Positions 1 to 12,144 of a stretch of 64,000 nt of DNA are shown piece by piece. The stretch spans positions 62,001 to 126,000 of the forward strand of contig PLSD01000028.1 of NCBI GenBank assembly GCA_003164135.1, written 5' to 3'. The position numbers were made by a program, and so were the translations under genes. Each line of letters starts with the position of its first letter. The first letter of the stretch is position 1. This DNA is from Acetobacteraceae bacterium (GTDB lineage Bacteria > Pseudomonadota > Alphaproteobacteria > Acetobacterales > Acetobacteraceae). The notes beneath the pieces are model-generated. The model did not search any database. It was not told the DNA's origin and worked only from the letters and a program-made list of their open reading frames with translations.

Positions 1-3000
1 GTGGCGAGCCGGTCGAGCCAGAGGTAGACGACGGGGGTGGTGTAAAGCGTGAGTGCCTGGCTGACGATGAGGCCACCGATGATGGTAATGCCAAGCGGCT
101 GGCGCAGCGAAGCGCCCTGGCCGATGCCGATGGCGAGCGGCAGGGCGCCCAGGGCGGCGGCGAAGGTTGTCATCATGATCGGGCGAAAACGCAAGGTCGC
201 GGCTTGGTAGATGGCATCCTCGGGGGACAGGCCCTGGCCGCGTTCCAGTTGCAGAGCAAAATCGATCATCAGAATGGCGTTTTTCTTCACGATGCCGATG
301 AGCAGGATGACGCCGATGAGGGCGATGATGGTGAGCGGGATGTTGAGGATGAGGAGCAAGAGCGTGGCGCCCACGCCGGCCGAGGGAATGGTGGAGATGA
401 TGGTGAGCGGATGCACTGTGCTTTCGTAGAGGATTCCAAGCACGATATACACAGCGGCCAGAGCGGCGAGGATGAGCATTGGTTCGGTCCCGAGCGAGGA
501 CTGGAAGGCGGCGGCAGTGCCGGCGAAGTTGCCGGTGATGGTCAGCGGCACGTCCAGGTTGCTCATGGTGGTTTGGATGGTGGCGGCGGCCGTGCCGAGC
601 GCCACGCCGGCGGGCAGGTTGAAGGAGATTGTGGCGGCGACCCGGCCGCTGTCGTGGTTCACTGAGATGGGCGTGGTGCCCGTGGCGTAACTGGCGAAGG
701 CGGACAGCGGCACCATCGTTTCCGCCTGGGTGCTGACCGCGGAGCCGGAGGAAGCCCCGGATTTACCGCTGGCGGCGATGGAGTTGATGGCTGCATTGGT
801 GGCGGAATCTAGCGCCACGGTGGCGACGGTGCTGGCCGTATTGGTGGTTTTGGTGCTGGCGAGCACCGTGCCGGCGGGGGCGTTGGTTTGCGAGGTGCCG
901 CTGGCCTTGCCGCCGGAGGTGCTGACGTAGATGCGGCTCAGGTCCACCGGCGTGCGCTGGTATTGTTGCGCCAGCTCCATCACCACCTCATACTGGTTCA
1001 ACTCGTTATAAATGGTGGAGACGGTGCGCTGGCCAAAGGCGTCGTAGAGCGTGCTGTCGATTTCGCTGGGGGTGATGTTGAGGCGCGCCGCCTGGGTGCG
1101 GTTGATGGTGATGTTGGTTTCCAGCCCGCCTTGTTGCAGGTCGGAGCTGACATCAGCCAGGGTGTGCTGCAGTTTCAACGCGGCGACAATTTTGGGAATC
1201 CAGATGTTCAGCGCCTCTGGGTCATCGCTTTGCAGCGTGTATTGGTATTCGGCGTTGCTCTGGCGTCCGCCGACGCGCAAATCCTGTGCCGGAACCAGGA
1301 AGGTTTGCGCGCCGGCGATTTGCGCGAGCGGCTTGCGCAGGCGCGCGACGATGGCGGTGGCGGAAACGCCGCGCTGGGCCAGGGGTTTTAGCGTGATGAA
1401 GAGAAAGCCGCTGTTGGTGGAGCGCCCGCCGGTGAAGCCCGCGACCGAGGCGACGCCGGGGTCGTCCTGCACGGCGGTTTGCAACTGCGCAAGCTTCTGC
1501 TTCATCAGATCGAAGGAGATGCTCTGGTCAGCCTGGATGGTGCCGATGATTAACCCGGTGTCCTGTTCCGGGAAAAACCCCTTGGGTACCACGATAAAGA
1601 GAAACACGTTGAGGATGATGGTAAGCACCAGGCCGAAGCCGACCAGCTTGGCGTGGCGCAGTGCCCAGCGCAGCGAGCGGGCGTAGCCGTCCAGCGTGGC
1701 GTTGAAACCTTGTTCCAACCAGCCCAAAAAACGATTCGGCTTGGCTTTGGGCGGCTCAAGGCGGAGGAACATGGCGCAGAGCATCGGCGTGGCGGTGAGC
1801 GAGACGAGCAGCGAAATGAGAATGGTGATCGACAAGGTTTCCGCGAATTCCTGGAACAGGCGGCCAAGAATCCCCGGCATCAGCAAAATGGGCGTGAACA
1901 CCGCGATCAAGGACAAGCTCATGGAGAGCACGGTGAAGCTGACCTCCGAGCCGCCGCGCAGGGCCGCCGCCATGGGGTCCATGCCTTCTTCCAGGTGGCG
2001 CATGGTGTTTTCCACCACCACCACGGCGTCGTCCACCACAAAGCCGGTGGCGATGGTGAGCGCCATGAGCGAGAGATTGTCGACGGAGAAGCCGAGCAGG
2101 TACATCGGCCCAAAAGTACCGATTATGGAAACGGGCACGGCGAGGCCGGGGATGAGCGTGGCGCGCGGCGAGCGGAGGAACACAAAAACCACAGCCACCA
2201 CCAGCAACACGGCGATGAACAGGGTGCGCTCGGTATCAGTCAGCGCGGCCCGGATGGATTGTGAACGGTCCATGGCGATGCCAAATTTGATCGCCGGCGG
2301 CAGCGCGGCGCGCAGACCGGGGAGCATCGCGGTGATCTGATCCACGGTCTGGATGACATTGGCGGTGGGGCTGGGGTGGATGATGACCAGCACGGCGGGC
2401 TTGCCGTTGTACAGCCCGGCGTTGTTGAGGTTTTCGACCGAGTTGCTGACCTGCGCGACGTCCGAGAGCTTCACCGCCTGGCCGTTACGGTAGGCGATCA
2501 CCAGGTCGCGGTACTGCGCGGCCACGGTGGCCTGGTCGTTGGTGTATATCTGGTAGCGCTCGCCGCTGGCGTCGAAATAGCCTTTGGGTGAATTCGCGTT
2601 CGCCGCGGCCAGCGCCGCGCGCACGTCCTCCAGGCCGATGCCGTATTTGTTCAGTGGTCCCGGCTCCAGTTCCACCCGCACGGCGGGGAGCGCCGCGCCG
2701 CCAAGCTCGACATCGCCCACGCCGTCAATTTGCGAAAACTGCTGTTCCAGCACGGTGTCAGCCGAATCGTAGAGCTGGCCGGGGGTCATGGTGTCGGAGG
2801 TGAGCGCCAGCACCATGATTGGCGCGTCGGCAGGGTTGAATTTTTGGTATTGCGGGTTGGATCGCAGGGTGCTCGGCAGGTCGGCGCGCGCCGCCTGGAT
2901 GGCCGCTTCCACATCGCGCGCCGCGCCGTCGATATTACGGTCCAGGCCGAATTGCAGGGTGATGCGCGTGGTGCCTACACCTGATTGCGAGGTCATCTCG

Positions 3001-3233
3001 GTAACGTCGGCGATGGTGCCCAGATGCCGTTCCAGCGGTTCGGCGACCGTGGCCGCCATGGTGTCCGGGCTGGCGCCGGCCATGTTGGCCTGCACCTGGA
3101 TGGTCGGGAAGGAGATTTGCGGCAGCGGGGCGACGGGAAGTTTGAAGAAGGCCAGCCCGCCGGAGAGCGCGATGCCGATGGTCAGCAGCGTGGTGGCCAC
3201 CGGGCGTTTAATGAAGATGGACGAAATACTCAT
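1..3233 (-). CDS. RND multidrug efflux permease, MdtC-like (3' end cut by window edge)
   Basis: Inner-membrane proton-driven exporter of the RND superfamily and last visible gene of a three-gene efflux operon. The reading frame is open from the ATG at 3233 to base 1 (about 1,077 codons), so it was missed by the ORF track. It starts [17 protein letters not shown] and shows the usual first helix, two periplasmic porter halves and two blocks of membrane helices, with conserved stretches such as [15 protein letters not shown] and [17 protein letters not shown]. Its ATG overlaps the stop of the upstream permease (ATGA). Compared with that paralogue it carries about 60 extra Ser/Thr/Ala/Gly-rich residues in the second porter region, just before MVPLSAFA. 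MdtB and MdtC form mixed trimers; a similar pairing here is inferred. No outer-membrane channel gene is visible; one could lie beyond the edge. Confidence 0.93.
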   Translation of the reverse strand, partial: MSISSIFIKRPVATTLLTIGIALSGGLAFFKLPVAPLPQISFPTIQVQANMAGASPDTMAATVAEPLERHLGTIADVTEMTSQSGVGTTRITLQFGLDRNIDGAARDVEAAIQAARADLPSTLRSNPQYQKFNPADAPIMVLALTSDTMTPGQLYDSADTVLEQQFSQIDGVGDVELGGAALPAVRVELEPGPLNKYGIGLEDVRAALAAANANSPKGYFDASGERYQIYTNDQATVAAQYRDLVIAYRNGQAVKLSDVAQVSNSVENLNNAGLYNGKPAVLVIIHPSPTANVIQTVDQITAMLPGLRAALPPAIKFGIAMDRSQSIRAALTDTERTLFIAVLLVVAVVFVFLRSPRATLIPGLAVPVSIIGTFGPMYLLGFSVDNLSLMALTIATGFVVDDAVVVVENTMRHLEEGMDPMAAALRGGSEVSFTVLSMSLSLIAVFTPILLMPGILGRLFQEFAETLSITILISLLVSLTATPMLCAMFLRLEPPKAKPNRFLGWLEQGFNATLDGYARSLRWALRHAKLVGFGLVLTIILNVFLFIVVPKGFFPEQDTGLIIGTIQADQSISFDLMKQKLAQLQTAVQDDPGVASVAGFTGGRSTNSGFLFITLKPLAQRGVSATAIVARLRKPLAQIAGAQTFLVPAQDLRVGGRQSNAEYQYTLQSDDPEALNIWIPKIVAALKLQHTLADVSSDLQQGGLETNITINRTQAARLNITPSEIDSTLYDAFGQRTVSTIYNELNQYEVVMELAQQYQRTPVDLSRIYVSTSGGKASGTSQTNAPAGTVLASTKTTNTASTVATVALDSATNAAINSIAASGKSGASSGSAVSTQAETMVPLSAFASYATGTTPISVNHDSGRVAATISFNLPAGVALGTAAATIQTTMSNLDVPLTITGNFAGTAAAFQSSLGTEPMLILAALAAVYIVLGILYESTVHPLTIISTIPSAGVGATLLLLILNIPLTIIALIGVILLIGIVKKNAILMIDFALQLERGQGLSPEDAIYQAATLRFRPIMMTTFAAALGALPLAIGIGQGASLRQPLGITIIGGLIVSQALTLYTTPVVYLWLDRLA

Positions 3234-6200
3234 GCGGTTTGCGCGGCTGGCCGGAATCGGCGGGCCAGACTGTCAAACGCCAGATAGATAACCGGGGTGG
3301 TGAACAGCGTGAGTACCTGGCTCACCGCCAGGCCGCCGATGATTGCGAGACCGAGCGGCTGGCGCAATTCGGAGCCCATGCCGCCGGCGAGCATCAAGGG
3401 AACGCCGGAGAACATCGCCGCCAGCGTGGTCATGAGGATCGGGCGGAAGCGCAGCAGGCAGGCCTCGTAGATCGCATCATGCGGGGATTTGCCCTCGTTG
3501 CGTTCGGCATGCAGGGCGAAGTCGATCATCATGATCGCGTTCTTCTTGACGATGCCGATCAGCAGCACGATGCCGATGATGCCGATAACATCCAGCCCGT
3601 CGCCGGATATCCACAGAAAGATAAGCGCACCCACGCCGGCCGAAGGCAGCGTGGAGATAATAGTGACCGGGTGAATGAAGCTCTCATAGAGCACGCCAAG
3701 CACGATATACACGGCAATGAGGGCGGCCAGTAGCAGGAACACCTCGTTGTTCAGCGAGTTCTGGAAAGCCTCCGCCGCGCCCTGAAAAGTTGTCGTCACG
3801 GAAGGTGGGAGCTTGAGCGAATTTTCCGCCGCCGTGATGGCTGTTACCGCGCCGCCAAGCGAGGCGCCGGGGGCGAGGTTGAAAGAGATGGTCGTGGCGG
3901 GGAATTGCCCCAGATGTTCCAGCACCAGCGGCTCGGGTTGACGGGTAAAGGTTGCAATGGCGGAGAGCGGCACCTGCCCGCCGGTGGCCGAGGAAGAGGG
4001 CAGATAGATGCCGCCCAGGGAAGCGAGACCTGTCATCTTCGCAGGGTCCACCGACATGATCACGCGGTACTGGTCCGTCTGCGTGAAGATGGTGGAAATG
4101 ATCCGCTGGCCGAAAGCGTCGTACAAGGCGCTGTCCACCGTGGCGGGCGTAATGCCGAAGCGCGAGGCATTGGTGCGGTCGATATTGATGTAGACCGAGT
4201 TGCCCGCGGCTTGCAGTTCGCTCGCTACATCAGTGAGCTGCGGCAGTGCCTGCAACTTTGTCATCAGTGCGGGGACGTATTTGGTGAAGTCGGTCTGCGA
4301 GGCGCTTTCCAGCACGAACTGATACTGCGTCGGGCTGACGGTGGTATTGAGCGTGAGGCTTTGCACCGGTTGCAGGTACAACTGCACGCCCGGCACGCTG
4401 GTGGCTTCCTGGTTCAGCCGGGGAATAATGGCCGCTGCCGAGTCGCTCCGTTCGCTCTTGGGTTTCAGGTTGATGAGAAACCGCCCCTGGTTCAGCGTGG
4501 TGTTGGTGCCGTCAACGCCGATATAGGAAGACAGGCTGACGACGTCTTTATCTTTCAACAGCGCATCAGCCAGCGCCTGCTGGTGCGCGGCCATGGCGAC
4601 GTAGGAGGTGCTTTGCGAGCTTTGGGAAATGCCCTCGATGATGCCGGTATCCTGCACCGGAAAAAACCCTTTCGGGATGAGGATATAAAGCAAAACAGTA
4701 AACACCAGCGTGCTGACGGCCACGGCCAGTGTGAGGTTCGCGTGGCCCAGAACCCAGGTCAGTCCGCGCCCGTAGGCGGCGGCGAGGCGGTTGAAATGCC
4801 GCTCGTTCCATTGCTCGAATTTTGAAGGGTGTTCCTCCGCCTTGGCGCGCAACAGGCGCGAACACAGCATCGGCACCAACGTTAACGACACCACCGCCGA
4901 GATGATGATGGTCACGGCCAGGGTAATGGCAAATTCCGAGAATAGCCGCCCGACGACATCGCCCATGAACAGCAGCGGGATGAGCACGGCAATAAGCGAG
5001 ACGGTGAGCGAAATGATGGTGAAACCAATCTGCCCGGCGCCCTTCAGCGCGGCCTGCATCGGGGGCTCACCCATTTCAATATAGCGCGAAATATTCTCGA
5101 TCATCACGATGGAATCATCCACCACGAAGCCGGTCGCGACGATCAGCGCCATCAGCGAGAGATTGTCGAGGGAGAAATTGAACAGATACATGAAGGCCAG
5201 CGTGCCGATGAGCGACACCGGCACGGAAATGCTGGGAATGATGGTGGCCCGCACATTGCGCAGGAAAACAAAAATCACCGCGATGACGAGACCGATGCTC
5301 AAGGCCAGCTCGAATTCTGCGTCGCTGACCGAGGCGCGGATGGAGGTGGTGCCGTCGCTCATCACGCCGACCACCATCGCCGCCGGCAGCCCGGCCGTGA
5401 GGCTGGGTATTGCGGCGTTAATCGCGTCCACCGTGGCGATGACATTCGCGTTAGGTTGGCGCTGCACGTTCAGGATAATCGCCGGCGTGCGGTTGGCCCA
5501 GGCGCCAAGTTCGGAATTCTCTGGGCCGGCGATGATTTTGGCGACGTCGCTCAAATACACCGGCTCGCCGTTTTTATAAGCCACCACCAGCTTCGCGTAG
5601 TCCGCTGCCTCGGTGATCTGGTCGTTATCGTTAATCGTGTAGCTCTGCGCGGGGCCGGAGAAGCTGCCTTTGGGCGTGTTGACGTTGAGGTTGCCGATAA
5701 GCGTGCGGATATTGTCGATGCTGATGCCAAAGGAGGCCAGCGCCTGCGGATTGACCTCAACGCGCACGGAGGGCGTGTTGCCGCCGCTGACGGTAACCAG
5801 GCCCACACCCGGCACTTCGGAGATTTTTGCCGCCAGCCGGGAGTTGGCCAGCGACTCCACATCCGTCAGGTTCATGGTTTTCGAGGTGATCGCCAGCGTC
5901 ATGATCGGCGCATCCGCCGGGTTCACTTTTGCATATACCGGGGGTGCCGGGAGGTCCGCGGGCAGCAGGTTGCCGGTCGCGTTAATCGCCGCCTGCACTT
6001 CCTGCTCGGCGATATCCAGGCTGAGCGACAGGTCGAACTGCAACGTAATTACCGAAGCCCCGGCCGAGCTCGCGGAAGACATCTGGTTCAACCCCTCCAT
6101 CTCACCCAACTGGCGCTCCAGCGGTGCGGTGATGGAAGACGTCATCACCTGCGGCGAGGCGCCGGGGTAGAAGGTCTGCACCTGGATGGTGGGGTAGGTG

Positions 6201-6319
6201 ACATCCGGCAGCGCCGAGACGGGCAGGTATTTGAACGCCACCAGCCCGACCAGAACAAAGGCGATCATCAGCAGCGAGGTCGCCACCGGCCGCAGGATGA
6301 AAAGTTTAGACGGGTTCAC
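3230..6319 (-). CDS. RND multidrug efflux permease, MdtB-like
   Basis: A 1,029-residue RND pump, the normal length for the family. It starts at GTG, whose GTGA overlaps the stop of the membrane-fusion-protein gene, and ends in an ATGA overlap with the second permease, so all three are likely translated together. Visible landmarks are the N-terminal helix ([19 protein letters not shown]), the central [15 protein letters not shown] segment carrying the paired acidic residues of the proton relay, and [15 protein letters not shown] near the end. The porter-domain loop that is expanded in the neighbouring permease is short here ([14 protein letters not shown]). Substrates cannot be told from sequence; MdtABC-type pumps export bile salts, novobiocin and other amphiphiles. 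Confidence 0.93.
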   Translation of the reverse strand: MNPSKLFILRPVATSLLMIAFVLVGLVAFKYLPVSALPDVTYPTIQVQTFYPGASPQVMTSSITAPLERQLGEMEGLNQMSSASSAGASVITLQFDLSLSLDIAEQEVQAAINATGNLLPADLPAPPVYAKVNPADAPIMTLAITSKTMNLTDVESLANSRLAAKISEVPGVGLVTVSGGNTPSVRVEVNPQALASFGISIDNIRTLIGNLNVNTPKGSFSGPAQSYTINDNDQITEAADYAKLVVAYKNGEPVYLSDVAKIIAGPENSELGAWANRTPAIILNVQRQPNANVIATVDAINAAIPSLTAGLPAAMVVGVMSDGTTSIRASVSDAEFELALSIGLVIAVIFVFLRNVRATIIPSISVPVSLIGTLAFMYLFNFSLDNLSLMALIVATGFVVDDSIVMIENISRYIEMGEPPMQAALKGAGQIGFTIISLTVSLIAVLIPLLFMGDVVGRLFSEFAITLAVTIIISAVVSLTLVPMLCSRLLRAKAEEHPSKFEQWNERHFNRLAAAYGRGLTWVLGHANLTLAVAVSTLVFTVLLYILIPKGFFPVQDTGIIEGISQSSQSTSYVAMAAHQQALADALLKDKDVVSLSSYIGVDGTNTTLNQGRFLINLKPKSERSDSAAAIIPRLNQEATSVPGVQLYLQPVQSLTLNTTVSPTQYQFVLESASQTDFTKYVPALMTKLQALPQLTDVASELQAAGNSVYINIDRTNASRFGITPATVDSALYDAFGQRIISTIFTQTDQYRVIMSVDPAKMTGLASLGGIYLPSSSATGGQVPLSAIATFTRQPEPLVLEHLGQFPATTISFNLAPGASLGGAVTAITAAENSLKLPPSVTTTFQGAAEAFQNSLNNEVFLLLAALIAVYIVLGVLYESFIHPVTIISTLPSAGVGALIFLWISGDGLDVIGIIGIVLLIGIVKKNAIMMIDFALHAERNEGKSPHDAIYEACLLRFRPILMTTLAAMFSGVPLMLAGGMGSELRQPLGLAIIGGLAVSQVLTLFTTPVIYLAFDSLARRFRPAAQTA

Positions 6320-7533
6320 GGTGCCGCGGCGGCTTGGCCGGAAGATTGCGCGTTATGGTGGTGGTGTGTCCCCGCCTCGCCGCTGGGCGCCGCAGTCGGG
6401 GTTATGGCCACGCTCACCTTGGCGCCATCACTCAGGCGGTCCACGCCGTCCGTAACCACCACGTCGCCGGGGCTTATACCCTTGGTGATAACGGTGTTGG
6501 TGCCATCCGTGGGGCCGGTGGTCACGGTCTGCACGCTCACCGTGCTGTCTGGTTTCACCACGTACACGTAACTGCCAGGTGCGCCGGACTGCACGGCCTG
6601 GCTGGGCACCAGCGTGGCATTCTGCAAGGTGTTCACCAGCAAATGCACGTTCACGAACTCATTGGGGAACAGCGCCTCGTCCGCATTGGCGAAGGTGGCG
6701 CGCAGTTTCACCATGCCGGTGGCGGTGTCCACCTGGTTGTCCACGGCGCTCAAACTGCCGTCTTCCAGCTTGGTGGTGTCGTCACTGGCGTAGGCGGTGG
6801 CGGTGAGCGTTGCCCCCTGCCCCAGCCGCACCAGCACTGGCGCCAAATCATTCTGTGCCACCGAGAAGATCACCGTGGTCGGCGACATGGTGGTGACCAC
6901 CGCAATACCCGTGCTGCTACCGGAGGTGACGTAATTGCCGGGGTCAACGAGGCGCAGACCCACTTTGCCCGCCACCGGGGAGGTGATGTGGCAATAGGCA
7001 AGGTTCAGTTTGGCCGAGTCGATATTCGCCTGATCGGATTTGGTGGCGGCGGTGTCCTGCTCCACTAAAAACTCCTGGTCGGCCACTTGCTGCGCGGAAA
7101 TGGAGTCCTGCGCCGCCAGGATATGGTAACGCGCAAGATCGGATTTCGCCTGGGCCAGCGTGGCTTCGTCCTTGGCCAGCGCCGCCTGATACTGCTCAAG
7201 CTGGATCTGGTACGGCCTGGGGTCGATCTCGGCGAGGAACTGGTCCTGGGTAACGATCTCACCCTCGGTGAAAGCCACCTGCGTGAGATAGCCGCTGAGT
7301 TGCGGCAGCACGGTAACAGTCGCGTTGGGTGTGACCGTGCCGAGTTCATCGAGTACCACCGGCATTGGCCCTGCCACCGCCTTGGCCACGCCGACAGCCT
7401 GCGGTGCCGGAGCATGGGCCTTGGTCGAAGTACCGGAATGCCTATACCAGATGAAGGCGATGAGAAGGAGCGCCAGCCCCGCGAATATCCAGCGCTTCCT
7501 GCCGCGCTTGGGCCGTGCCACAGGGTCAACCAC
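6316..7533 (-). CDS. RND efflux periplasmic adaptor (membrane fusion protein), MdtA-like
   Basis: A 405-residue HlyD/AcrA-type adaptor that would link the two permeases to an outer-membrane channel. An N-terminal helix (about residues 15-30) anchors it. A lipoyl-like half ([19 protein letters not shown]), an alpha-hairpin rich in Ala/Gln (about 105-170), the second lipoyl half ([20 protein letters not shown]) and beta-barrel segments follow in the usual order. The tail is Ala/Pro/Gln-rich with four consecutive histidines, which could bind metal or be neutral. The start is GTG; a GGGGAGAG purine run lies about 10 bases upstream, a little far. This is the first gene of the efflux operon, and a dyad sits just upstream. 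Confidence 0.92.
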   Translation of the reverse strand: MVDPVARPKRGRKRWIFAGLALLLIAFIWYRHSGTSTKAHAPAPQAVGVAKAVAGPMPVVLDELGTVTPNATVTVLPQLSGYLTQVAFTEGEIVTQDQFLAEIDPRPYQIQLEQYQAALAKDEATLAQAKSDLARYHILAAQDSISAQQVADQEFLVEQDTAATKSDQANIDSAKLNLAYCHITSPVAGKVGLRLVDPGNYVTSGSSTGIAVVTTMSPTTVIFSVAQNDLAPVLVRLGQGATLTATAYASDDTTKLEDGSLSAVDNQVDTATGMVKLRATFANADEALFPNEFVNVHLLVNTLQNATLVPSQAVQSGAPGSYVYVVKPDSTVSVQTVTTGPTDGTNTVITKGISPGDVVVTDGVDRLSDGAKVSVAITPTAAPSGEAGTHHHHNAQSSGQAAAAP

Positions 7534-7554
7534 GTAAAGCTACTCTCCCCACCA

Positions 7555-7578
7555 AACTCGTAGAGTCTATAACGAGTT
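7555..7578. promoter_or_regulatory. candidate operator upstream of the efflux operon
   Basis: The dyad AACTCGT-N10-ACGAGTT has perfect 7-bp arms, with a second near-palindrome (TAGAGTCTA) inside the spacer. It begins 22 bases upstream of the adaptor GTG in a roughly 100-bp gap. Size and position fit a TetR/AcrR-type repressor site, but no such regulator gene lies next to it in the window. The symmetry is directly visible; the regulatory role is inference. Confidence 0.45.
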
Positions 7579-7634
7579 ACATAGCATATGTCCCGCCTGG
7601 GAGGTTGCGGGAAAATGACAAAGAGTAACGCCGC

Positions 7635-8903
7635 CTAGGTGGTGAGTGTCTCCAGCCCGCCCATATACGGCCGCAGCACGGCGGGCACGGTGACCGAGCC
7701 GTCCTCGTTCTGGTAATTCTCCAGCACGGCGATGAGCGCGCGGCCAACCGCCACGCCCGAGCCGTTGAGCGTGTGCACGAAATCCGGCTTGCCGTCCGCA
7801 TTGCGGTAGCGCGCGTTCATCCGGCGGGCCTGGAAAGCGCGGGTATTCGAGCAGGAGGAAATTTCGCGGTACATCCCCTGCCCCGGCAACCAGACTTCCA
7901 GATCGTAGGTTTTCACCGCCGAAAAGCCGGTGTCGCCAGCACAAAGCAACATGCGGCGGTAAGGCAGTTCCAGGGCTTCCAGAATGGTTTCCGCGCAACT
8001 GGTCATGCGCTCATGCTCGGCCTCGGAGTCTTCGGGGCGGGTGATGCTGACGAGTTCCACCTTGGAGAACTGGTGCTGGCGCAGCATGCCGCGCACGTCC
8101 CGCCCGGCGGAACCGGCCTCGGAACGGAAACAGGGGGTGAGTGCCGTCACGCGGATGGGCAGATTGGCGCCGGGGAGGATTTCGGCCGCCACCAGATTGG
8201 TCAGCGAGACCTCGGCGGTGGGGATCAGCCATCGGCCGTCGGTGGTTTTGAACAGGTCATCGGCGAATTTAGGCAACTGCCCGGTGCCGAACATCGCGGT
8301 GTCGTTGACCAGCAGGGGCACCACGGTTTCGGTATAGCCATGCGCGGCGGTGTGGGTGTCGAGCATGAACTGCCCGAGTGCCCGTTCCAGCCGCGCCAGC
8401 GCGGCGCGCAACACGGTGAAGCGCGAACCGGCCAGTTTGGCCGCACCGGCAAAATCCATCAGTCCCAGTTTTTCGCCGAGTTCGAAGTGCTCTCTCGCGG
8501 CAAAGGGGAACGCGGGCTTCTTGCCCCAGATTTTTTCCTCATGGTTGGCGGTCTCGTCGCGGCCTTCCGGCACGGCGGCGTCCAATGCATTCGGGATCGC
8601 GGCCAGCGTCTCACGGAGTAACAATTCCAGGCGCGGCACCTCGGCTTCCAGCGCTTCCATCTGGCCACGCAGCGCCGCACCCTCGGCTTCCAGCGGGGTG
8701 GTAACTTCCTTGGCGCGCTTGGCCTCGCCGATACGTTTGGCCAGCGCGTTGCGGCTGGATTGCAGCACCTGCAACTGCGCCACGGCGGCGCGGCGCTCGT
8801 CGTCCAGTTCCGTCAGCTCGCGCGAGAGCGGCAGAATCCCCCGCCGCGCCATCGCCGCGTCAAACCCCGCCGCGTCCTCGCGGATCGCCTTTATATCATG
8901 CAT
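7635..8903 (-). CDS. serS: seryl-tRNA synthetase
   Basis: Class II synthetase that charges tRNA-Ser (and tRNA-Sec where present) in the cytoplasm. The N-terminal half is the long antiparallel coiled-coil tRNA arm (about residues 25-105). The catalytic core carries motif 2 ([22 protein letters not shown]) and motif 3 ([19 protein letters not shown]). I moved the start from the ORF-track position to the ATG at 8903 because [10 protein letters not shown] is the normal family beginning. That ATG overlaps the tatC stop by 8 bases (ATGCATGA), giving 422 residues. It closes the housekeeping operon; the surE and pcm genes often found after serS in alphaproteobacteria are absent. Confidence 0.97.
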   Translation of the reverse strand: MHDIKAIREDAAGFDAAMARRGILPLSRELTELDDERRAAVAQLQVLQSSRNALAKRIGEAKRAKEVTTPLEAEGAALRGQMEALEAEVPRLELLLRETLAAIPNALDAAVPEGRDETANHEEKIWGKKPAFPFAAREHFELGEKLGLMDFAGAAKLAGSRFTVLRAALARLERALGQFMLDTHTAAHGYTETVVPLLVNDTAMFGTGQLPKFADDLFKTTDGRWLIPTAEVSLTNLVAAEILPGANLPIRVTALTPCFRSEAGSAGRDVRGMLRQHQFSKVELVSITRPEDSEAEHERMTSCAETILEALELPYRRMLLCAGDTGFSAVKTYDLEVWLPGQGMYREISSCSNTRAFQARRMNARYRNADGKPDFVHTLNGSGVAVGRALIAVLENYQNEDGSVTVPAVLRPYMGGLETLTT

Positions 8904-9705
8904 CCTCAGCCTCCAGCGGGACTTTCGGCTCAACCATTTTCACGGCGAACAGCGAAATCTCGAACAAGAATATAAGCAACCCGGCCATGAGGCACTGCGA
9001 GGGCACATCTGGTGGGGCCATAATCGCCGCCATGATGAAGCAGCCGACATAGGCATAGCGCCGGTATTTTTTTAAACTGGCGGAGTTAACAATCCCCACC
9101 CGCCCGAGCAGCGTGAGCAGCACCGGCAGTTCGAACGACAGGCCAAAGGCAAAAATCAGCTTCATCACCACGTTGAGGTAATCGCTTACCTTGGCCATCA
9201 TCTGGATCTGCACATCGCTGCCGGCCCCCGAGGTCTGGAAGCTGAGGAAGAAGCGCCAGGCGACGGGGAAGAACACGTAATACGCCAGCGCACCGCCCAT
9301 GAAGAACAAGATGGGGGTGACGATGAGGAACGGCAGCATGGCGCGCTTTTCGCGCTTGTAGAGCCCCGGCGCCACGAACAGCCAGAGCTGCCCGGCGATG
9401 ACGGGGAAGGAGACGAAGGCGGCGGCAAATACCGAGACCTTCACATAGGTAAAAAACGCCTCGAACAGCGCGGTGTAGATCATCTGCGGCTTCTCGCCGC
9501 GGGCTTCCAGCGCGTGCGCCAGCGGGGCGGCGAGGAACTCATAAATACGCGGGGCGAAATGGTAGCAGATGACAAAGGCGATGATGAACGTGCCCGCCGC
9601 CCACATCAGCCGGCGGCGCAATTCCGCCAGATGCTCCATCAACGGCATTTCCTTGTCGTTGATCTCGTCGTCCGCGGCCACTTCTGGTGCTGCTTGCTCC
9701 GTCAC
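8896..9705 (-). CDS. tatC: Sec-independent protein translocase TatC
   Basis: Six-helix inner-membrane receptor for twin-arginine signal peptides, 269 residues. The conserved family start [16 protein letters not shown] is visible after a short acidic N-terminal tail. Hydrophobic segments follow at about 35-50, 90-115, 130-155, 180-205 and two near the C-terminus. It starts at GTG directly after the tatB stop with no gap, and its own stop overlaps serS. Together with tatB it forms the cargo-recognition complex; a tatA gene for the pore is not in this operon or elsewhere in the window. Confidence 0.96.
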   Translation of the reverse strand: MTEQAAPEVAADDEINDKEMPLMEHLAELRRRLMWAAGTFIIAFVICYHFAPRIYEFLAAPLAHALEARGEKPQMIYTALFEAFFTYVKVSVFAAAFVSFPVIAGQLWLFVAPGLYKREKRAMLPFLIVTPILFFMGGALAYYVFFPVAWRFFLSFQTSGAGSDVQIQMMAKVSDYLNVVMKLIFAFGLSFELPVLLTLLGRVGIVNSASLKKYRRYAYVGCFIMAAIMAPPDVPSQCLMAGLLIFLFEISLFAVKMVEPKVPLEAEDA

Positions 9706-10140
9706 CTAAAACCCCCAGCGTTTCGTGCCCGGCGGAATAAAGGCCGGGACCGGCTTTTTGCGCGCCGCGTCGGGCGGGATGAAGGCCGGCGAATCCGGCG
9801 TCTCCGGGATCACCGGCGGCGGCGTCACCCATTCCGTCTTGGTATCATCGCCGGTGGCCTTGTTCAGCGAGTCGCGCAGCTTGCCGTCGGGGTCCACCGT
9901 CTGTTCCGCCGCGGTTTTGAAGTCGAATTTGCGCAGCTTGTTCAGCTCGCCCTTCACGTCGGAAAGGTTGGCCTCGCGCATCATCTCATCAACATGGCCC
10001 TGGAACTCAGACGCCATGCCGCGTGCTTTTTTGATCAGCGAGGTCACGGTACGGATTGCCACAGGCAAATCCTTTGGCCCGATGGCAATTAATGCCACCG
10101 CCATTATCAGACCAATCTCACCCCATGAAAATCCGAACAT
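9706..10140 (-). CDS. tatB: Sec-independent protein translocase TatB
   Basis: A 144-residue single-pass protein: short N-out segment, one helix (GEIGLIMAVALIAIGPKDLP), the Gly/Pro hinge, then a long amphipathic helix (TSLIKKARGMASEF) and a flexible Pro-rich tail. The FGFSW-E start and the longer amphipathic region favour TatB over TatA. It abuts tatC exactly. In related genomes tatA usually sits immediately before it; here that place is taken by a ChaC-family gene, so TatA must be encoded elsewhere or TatB must cover both roles. Confidence 0.93.
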   Translation of the reverse strand: MFGFSWGEIGLIMAVALIAIGPKDLPVAIRTVTSLIKKARGMASEFQGHVDEMMREANLSDVKGELNKLRKFDFKTAAEQTVDPDGKLRDSLNKATGDDTKTEWVTPPPVIPETPDSPAFIPPDAARKKPVPAFIPPGTKRWGF

Positions 10141-10161
10141 TACGCGCTTGCTAGCAGAGGC

Positions 10162-10829
10162 TTAAGGGTTGGGCAAAGCGGCGGCGATGCGGGCCAGCCC
10201 GGCATCCTCGAACCCCAGTTCGCGCAGATGCGCCATGGTGTTTTCCAGGTACTCCCGGCAGCTACCCAAATCCCCACGGGCGGTGGCGATGATCGCGGCT
10301 GTTTCCGCCACGCTCAGCTCTTTTATATAACGGGGGTGGGCCGGGTTGATAACAAAGGTGAGTGCGGGGAAGCGCTCCTGCCCCGCGCGCAACTCCACCC
10401 AGTGCGCATTATAGGCGCCGCCGTACATTTCGCGTTGCCAGAGAATCCCCAGCTCCTCGCGCACCAGCGGGGCGGTAATGCGGAAGGCAACACCCTTGCA
10501 TGCGCCGCCATGGTCCAAGGCCAGCATCAGCGCCGGGGTTTGCAGGGTGCCGCGCCCCATGAATATTTTGAGGCAAAACCGCCGGTGCCAGCCATGCAGC
10601 AGCGCCGGGCGGCGCTCCACATGCTCAAACGCCGGGTTCCAGATCAACGAGCCGTAGCCAAACACCCATAAATCCCGCGCGGGGTCGTGCCGGGCCAGGC
10701 TTGCCTCCAGCAGTTGCTCCATCTCCGCCTCGGTGCGGTGGGGGGTATCCTCAGCGCCGCAAATAACCTGCGCCTGCCGGTAGCGCCGTAACGTGCCGTC
10801 CCGCAAAGTCTCGCGGGTGATCTTCAGCG

Positions 10830-10833
<4 letters not shown>
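10162..10833 (-). CDS. ChaC-family gamma-glutamylcyclotransferase
   Basis: A 223-residue cytosolic enzyme of the ChaC branch, which cleaves glutathione to 5-oxoproline and Cys-Gly. The diagnostic substrate-binding motif FGYGSLIWNP lies at about residue 58, and the catalytic Glu is the one in WQREMYGGAYNAHW. The gene starts in an ATGA overlap with the scpB stop, so it belongs to the operon, but it is an unusual member: it sits between scpB and tatB, where tatA is often found. A glutathione-turnover role is family knowledge; a link to Tat or chromosome segregation is not implied. Confidence 0.88.
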
Positions 10834-11388
<555 letters not shown>

Positions 11389-11396
<8 letters not shown>

Positions 11397-12144
11397 CACC
11401 AACCTCGCTCTCGCCCGTATTACGCAACAGAATTGGGCCAAAAATTTGTTCCTGGCGCAATTGCAGGCTCCCACCTTTCGCCATTTCCAGCCCCGCGATC
11501 AAGGTCGCGGAGATCGCCGCGCGGCGGGGAATCCCATCCTCCAGCCCTTCCGGCAAAAACTGCTCCAAGCTCGACCAATCCGGCAGCGAGCCAACCAGCC
11601 GCGCCAGGCGCTCCAGCGCGTTCTGCACCGAAAAATACACCATCGGCTTGGGCTTGTACTGTAATTTAGCCCCGGCGCGGCGGCGCGCGGCGAGGTAGGC
11701 GCTGAGCAGCCCGCTCATCTCCAGGCGCAGGCGGCTGCGGTCCGTCTCGGTGAATTCCTCCGGGATGCCGCGATGGAAGAAATCCCACCCCAGTTGCGGG
11801 CGCTGGCCCATCCATGCGGCGGCAGCGCGCACGGCCTGCAAATCCACCAGCCTTGCGGCCAGAATTTCCGCCGCCGTTTCCGCGTCATCCGGCTCGCCAA
11901 GTGCTGGGACCAGCAGGCGGGATTTTAGCCAGGTCAGCCAGGCGGCCATCACCAGCCAGTCCGCCGCCAGCTCCAGGCGGATTTTGCGCGCGCCCTCAAT
12001 GACCGCGAGGAATTGTTCCACCAGCGCCAGGATGGAAATTTTCGCCAGATCAACTTTTTGCGCCCGCGCCAGCTCCAGCAGCAGGTCGAGCGGGCCTTCA
12101 AACCCCTCCAGTTGCAGGACGAGCGATTCAGGTTCCACTGCCAT
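11389..12144 (-). CDS. scpA: segregation and condensation protein ScpA
   Basis: Kleisin subunit of bacterial condensin, 251 residues. The N-terminal SMC-neck-binding region begins with the family signature LEGFEGPLDLLLELARAQKVDLAKISI, followed by the helical segment MAAWLTWLKSRLLVP, a variable acidic linker and a C-terminal winged helix (RAAISATLIAGLEMAKGGSLQLRQEQIFGPI). It overlaps the upstream M50 protease gene by 17 bases and scpB by 8, so expression of the three is probably coupled. Confidence 0.96.

Noticed and set aside
1-3287. Series of plus-strand ORFs (e.g. 204-665, 888-1391, 1653-2264) opposite the first gene
   Set aside because: They lie antisense to a continuous RND permease frame that is simply truncated by the window edge; their compositions are typical of GC-rich shadows.
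7592-7612. CCCGC/GCGGG hairpin after serS as an intrinsic terminator
   Set aside because: Five-bp stem with a long loop and no T-run on the serS strand; too weak to call.
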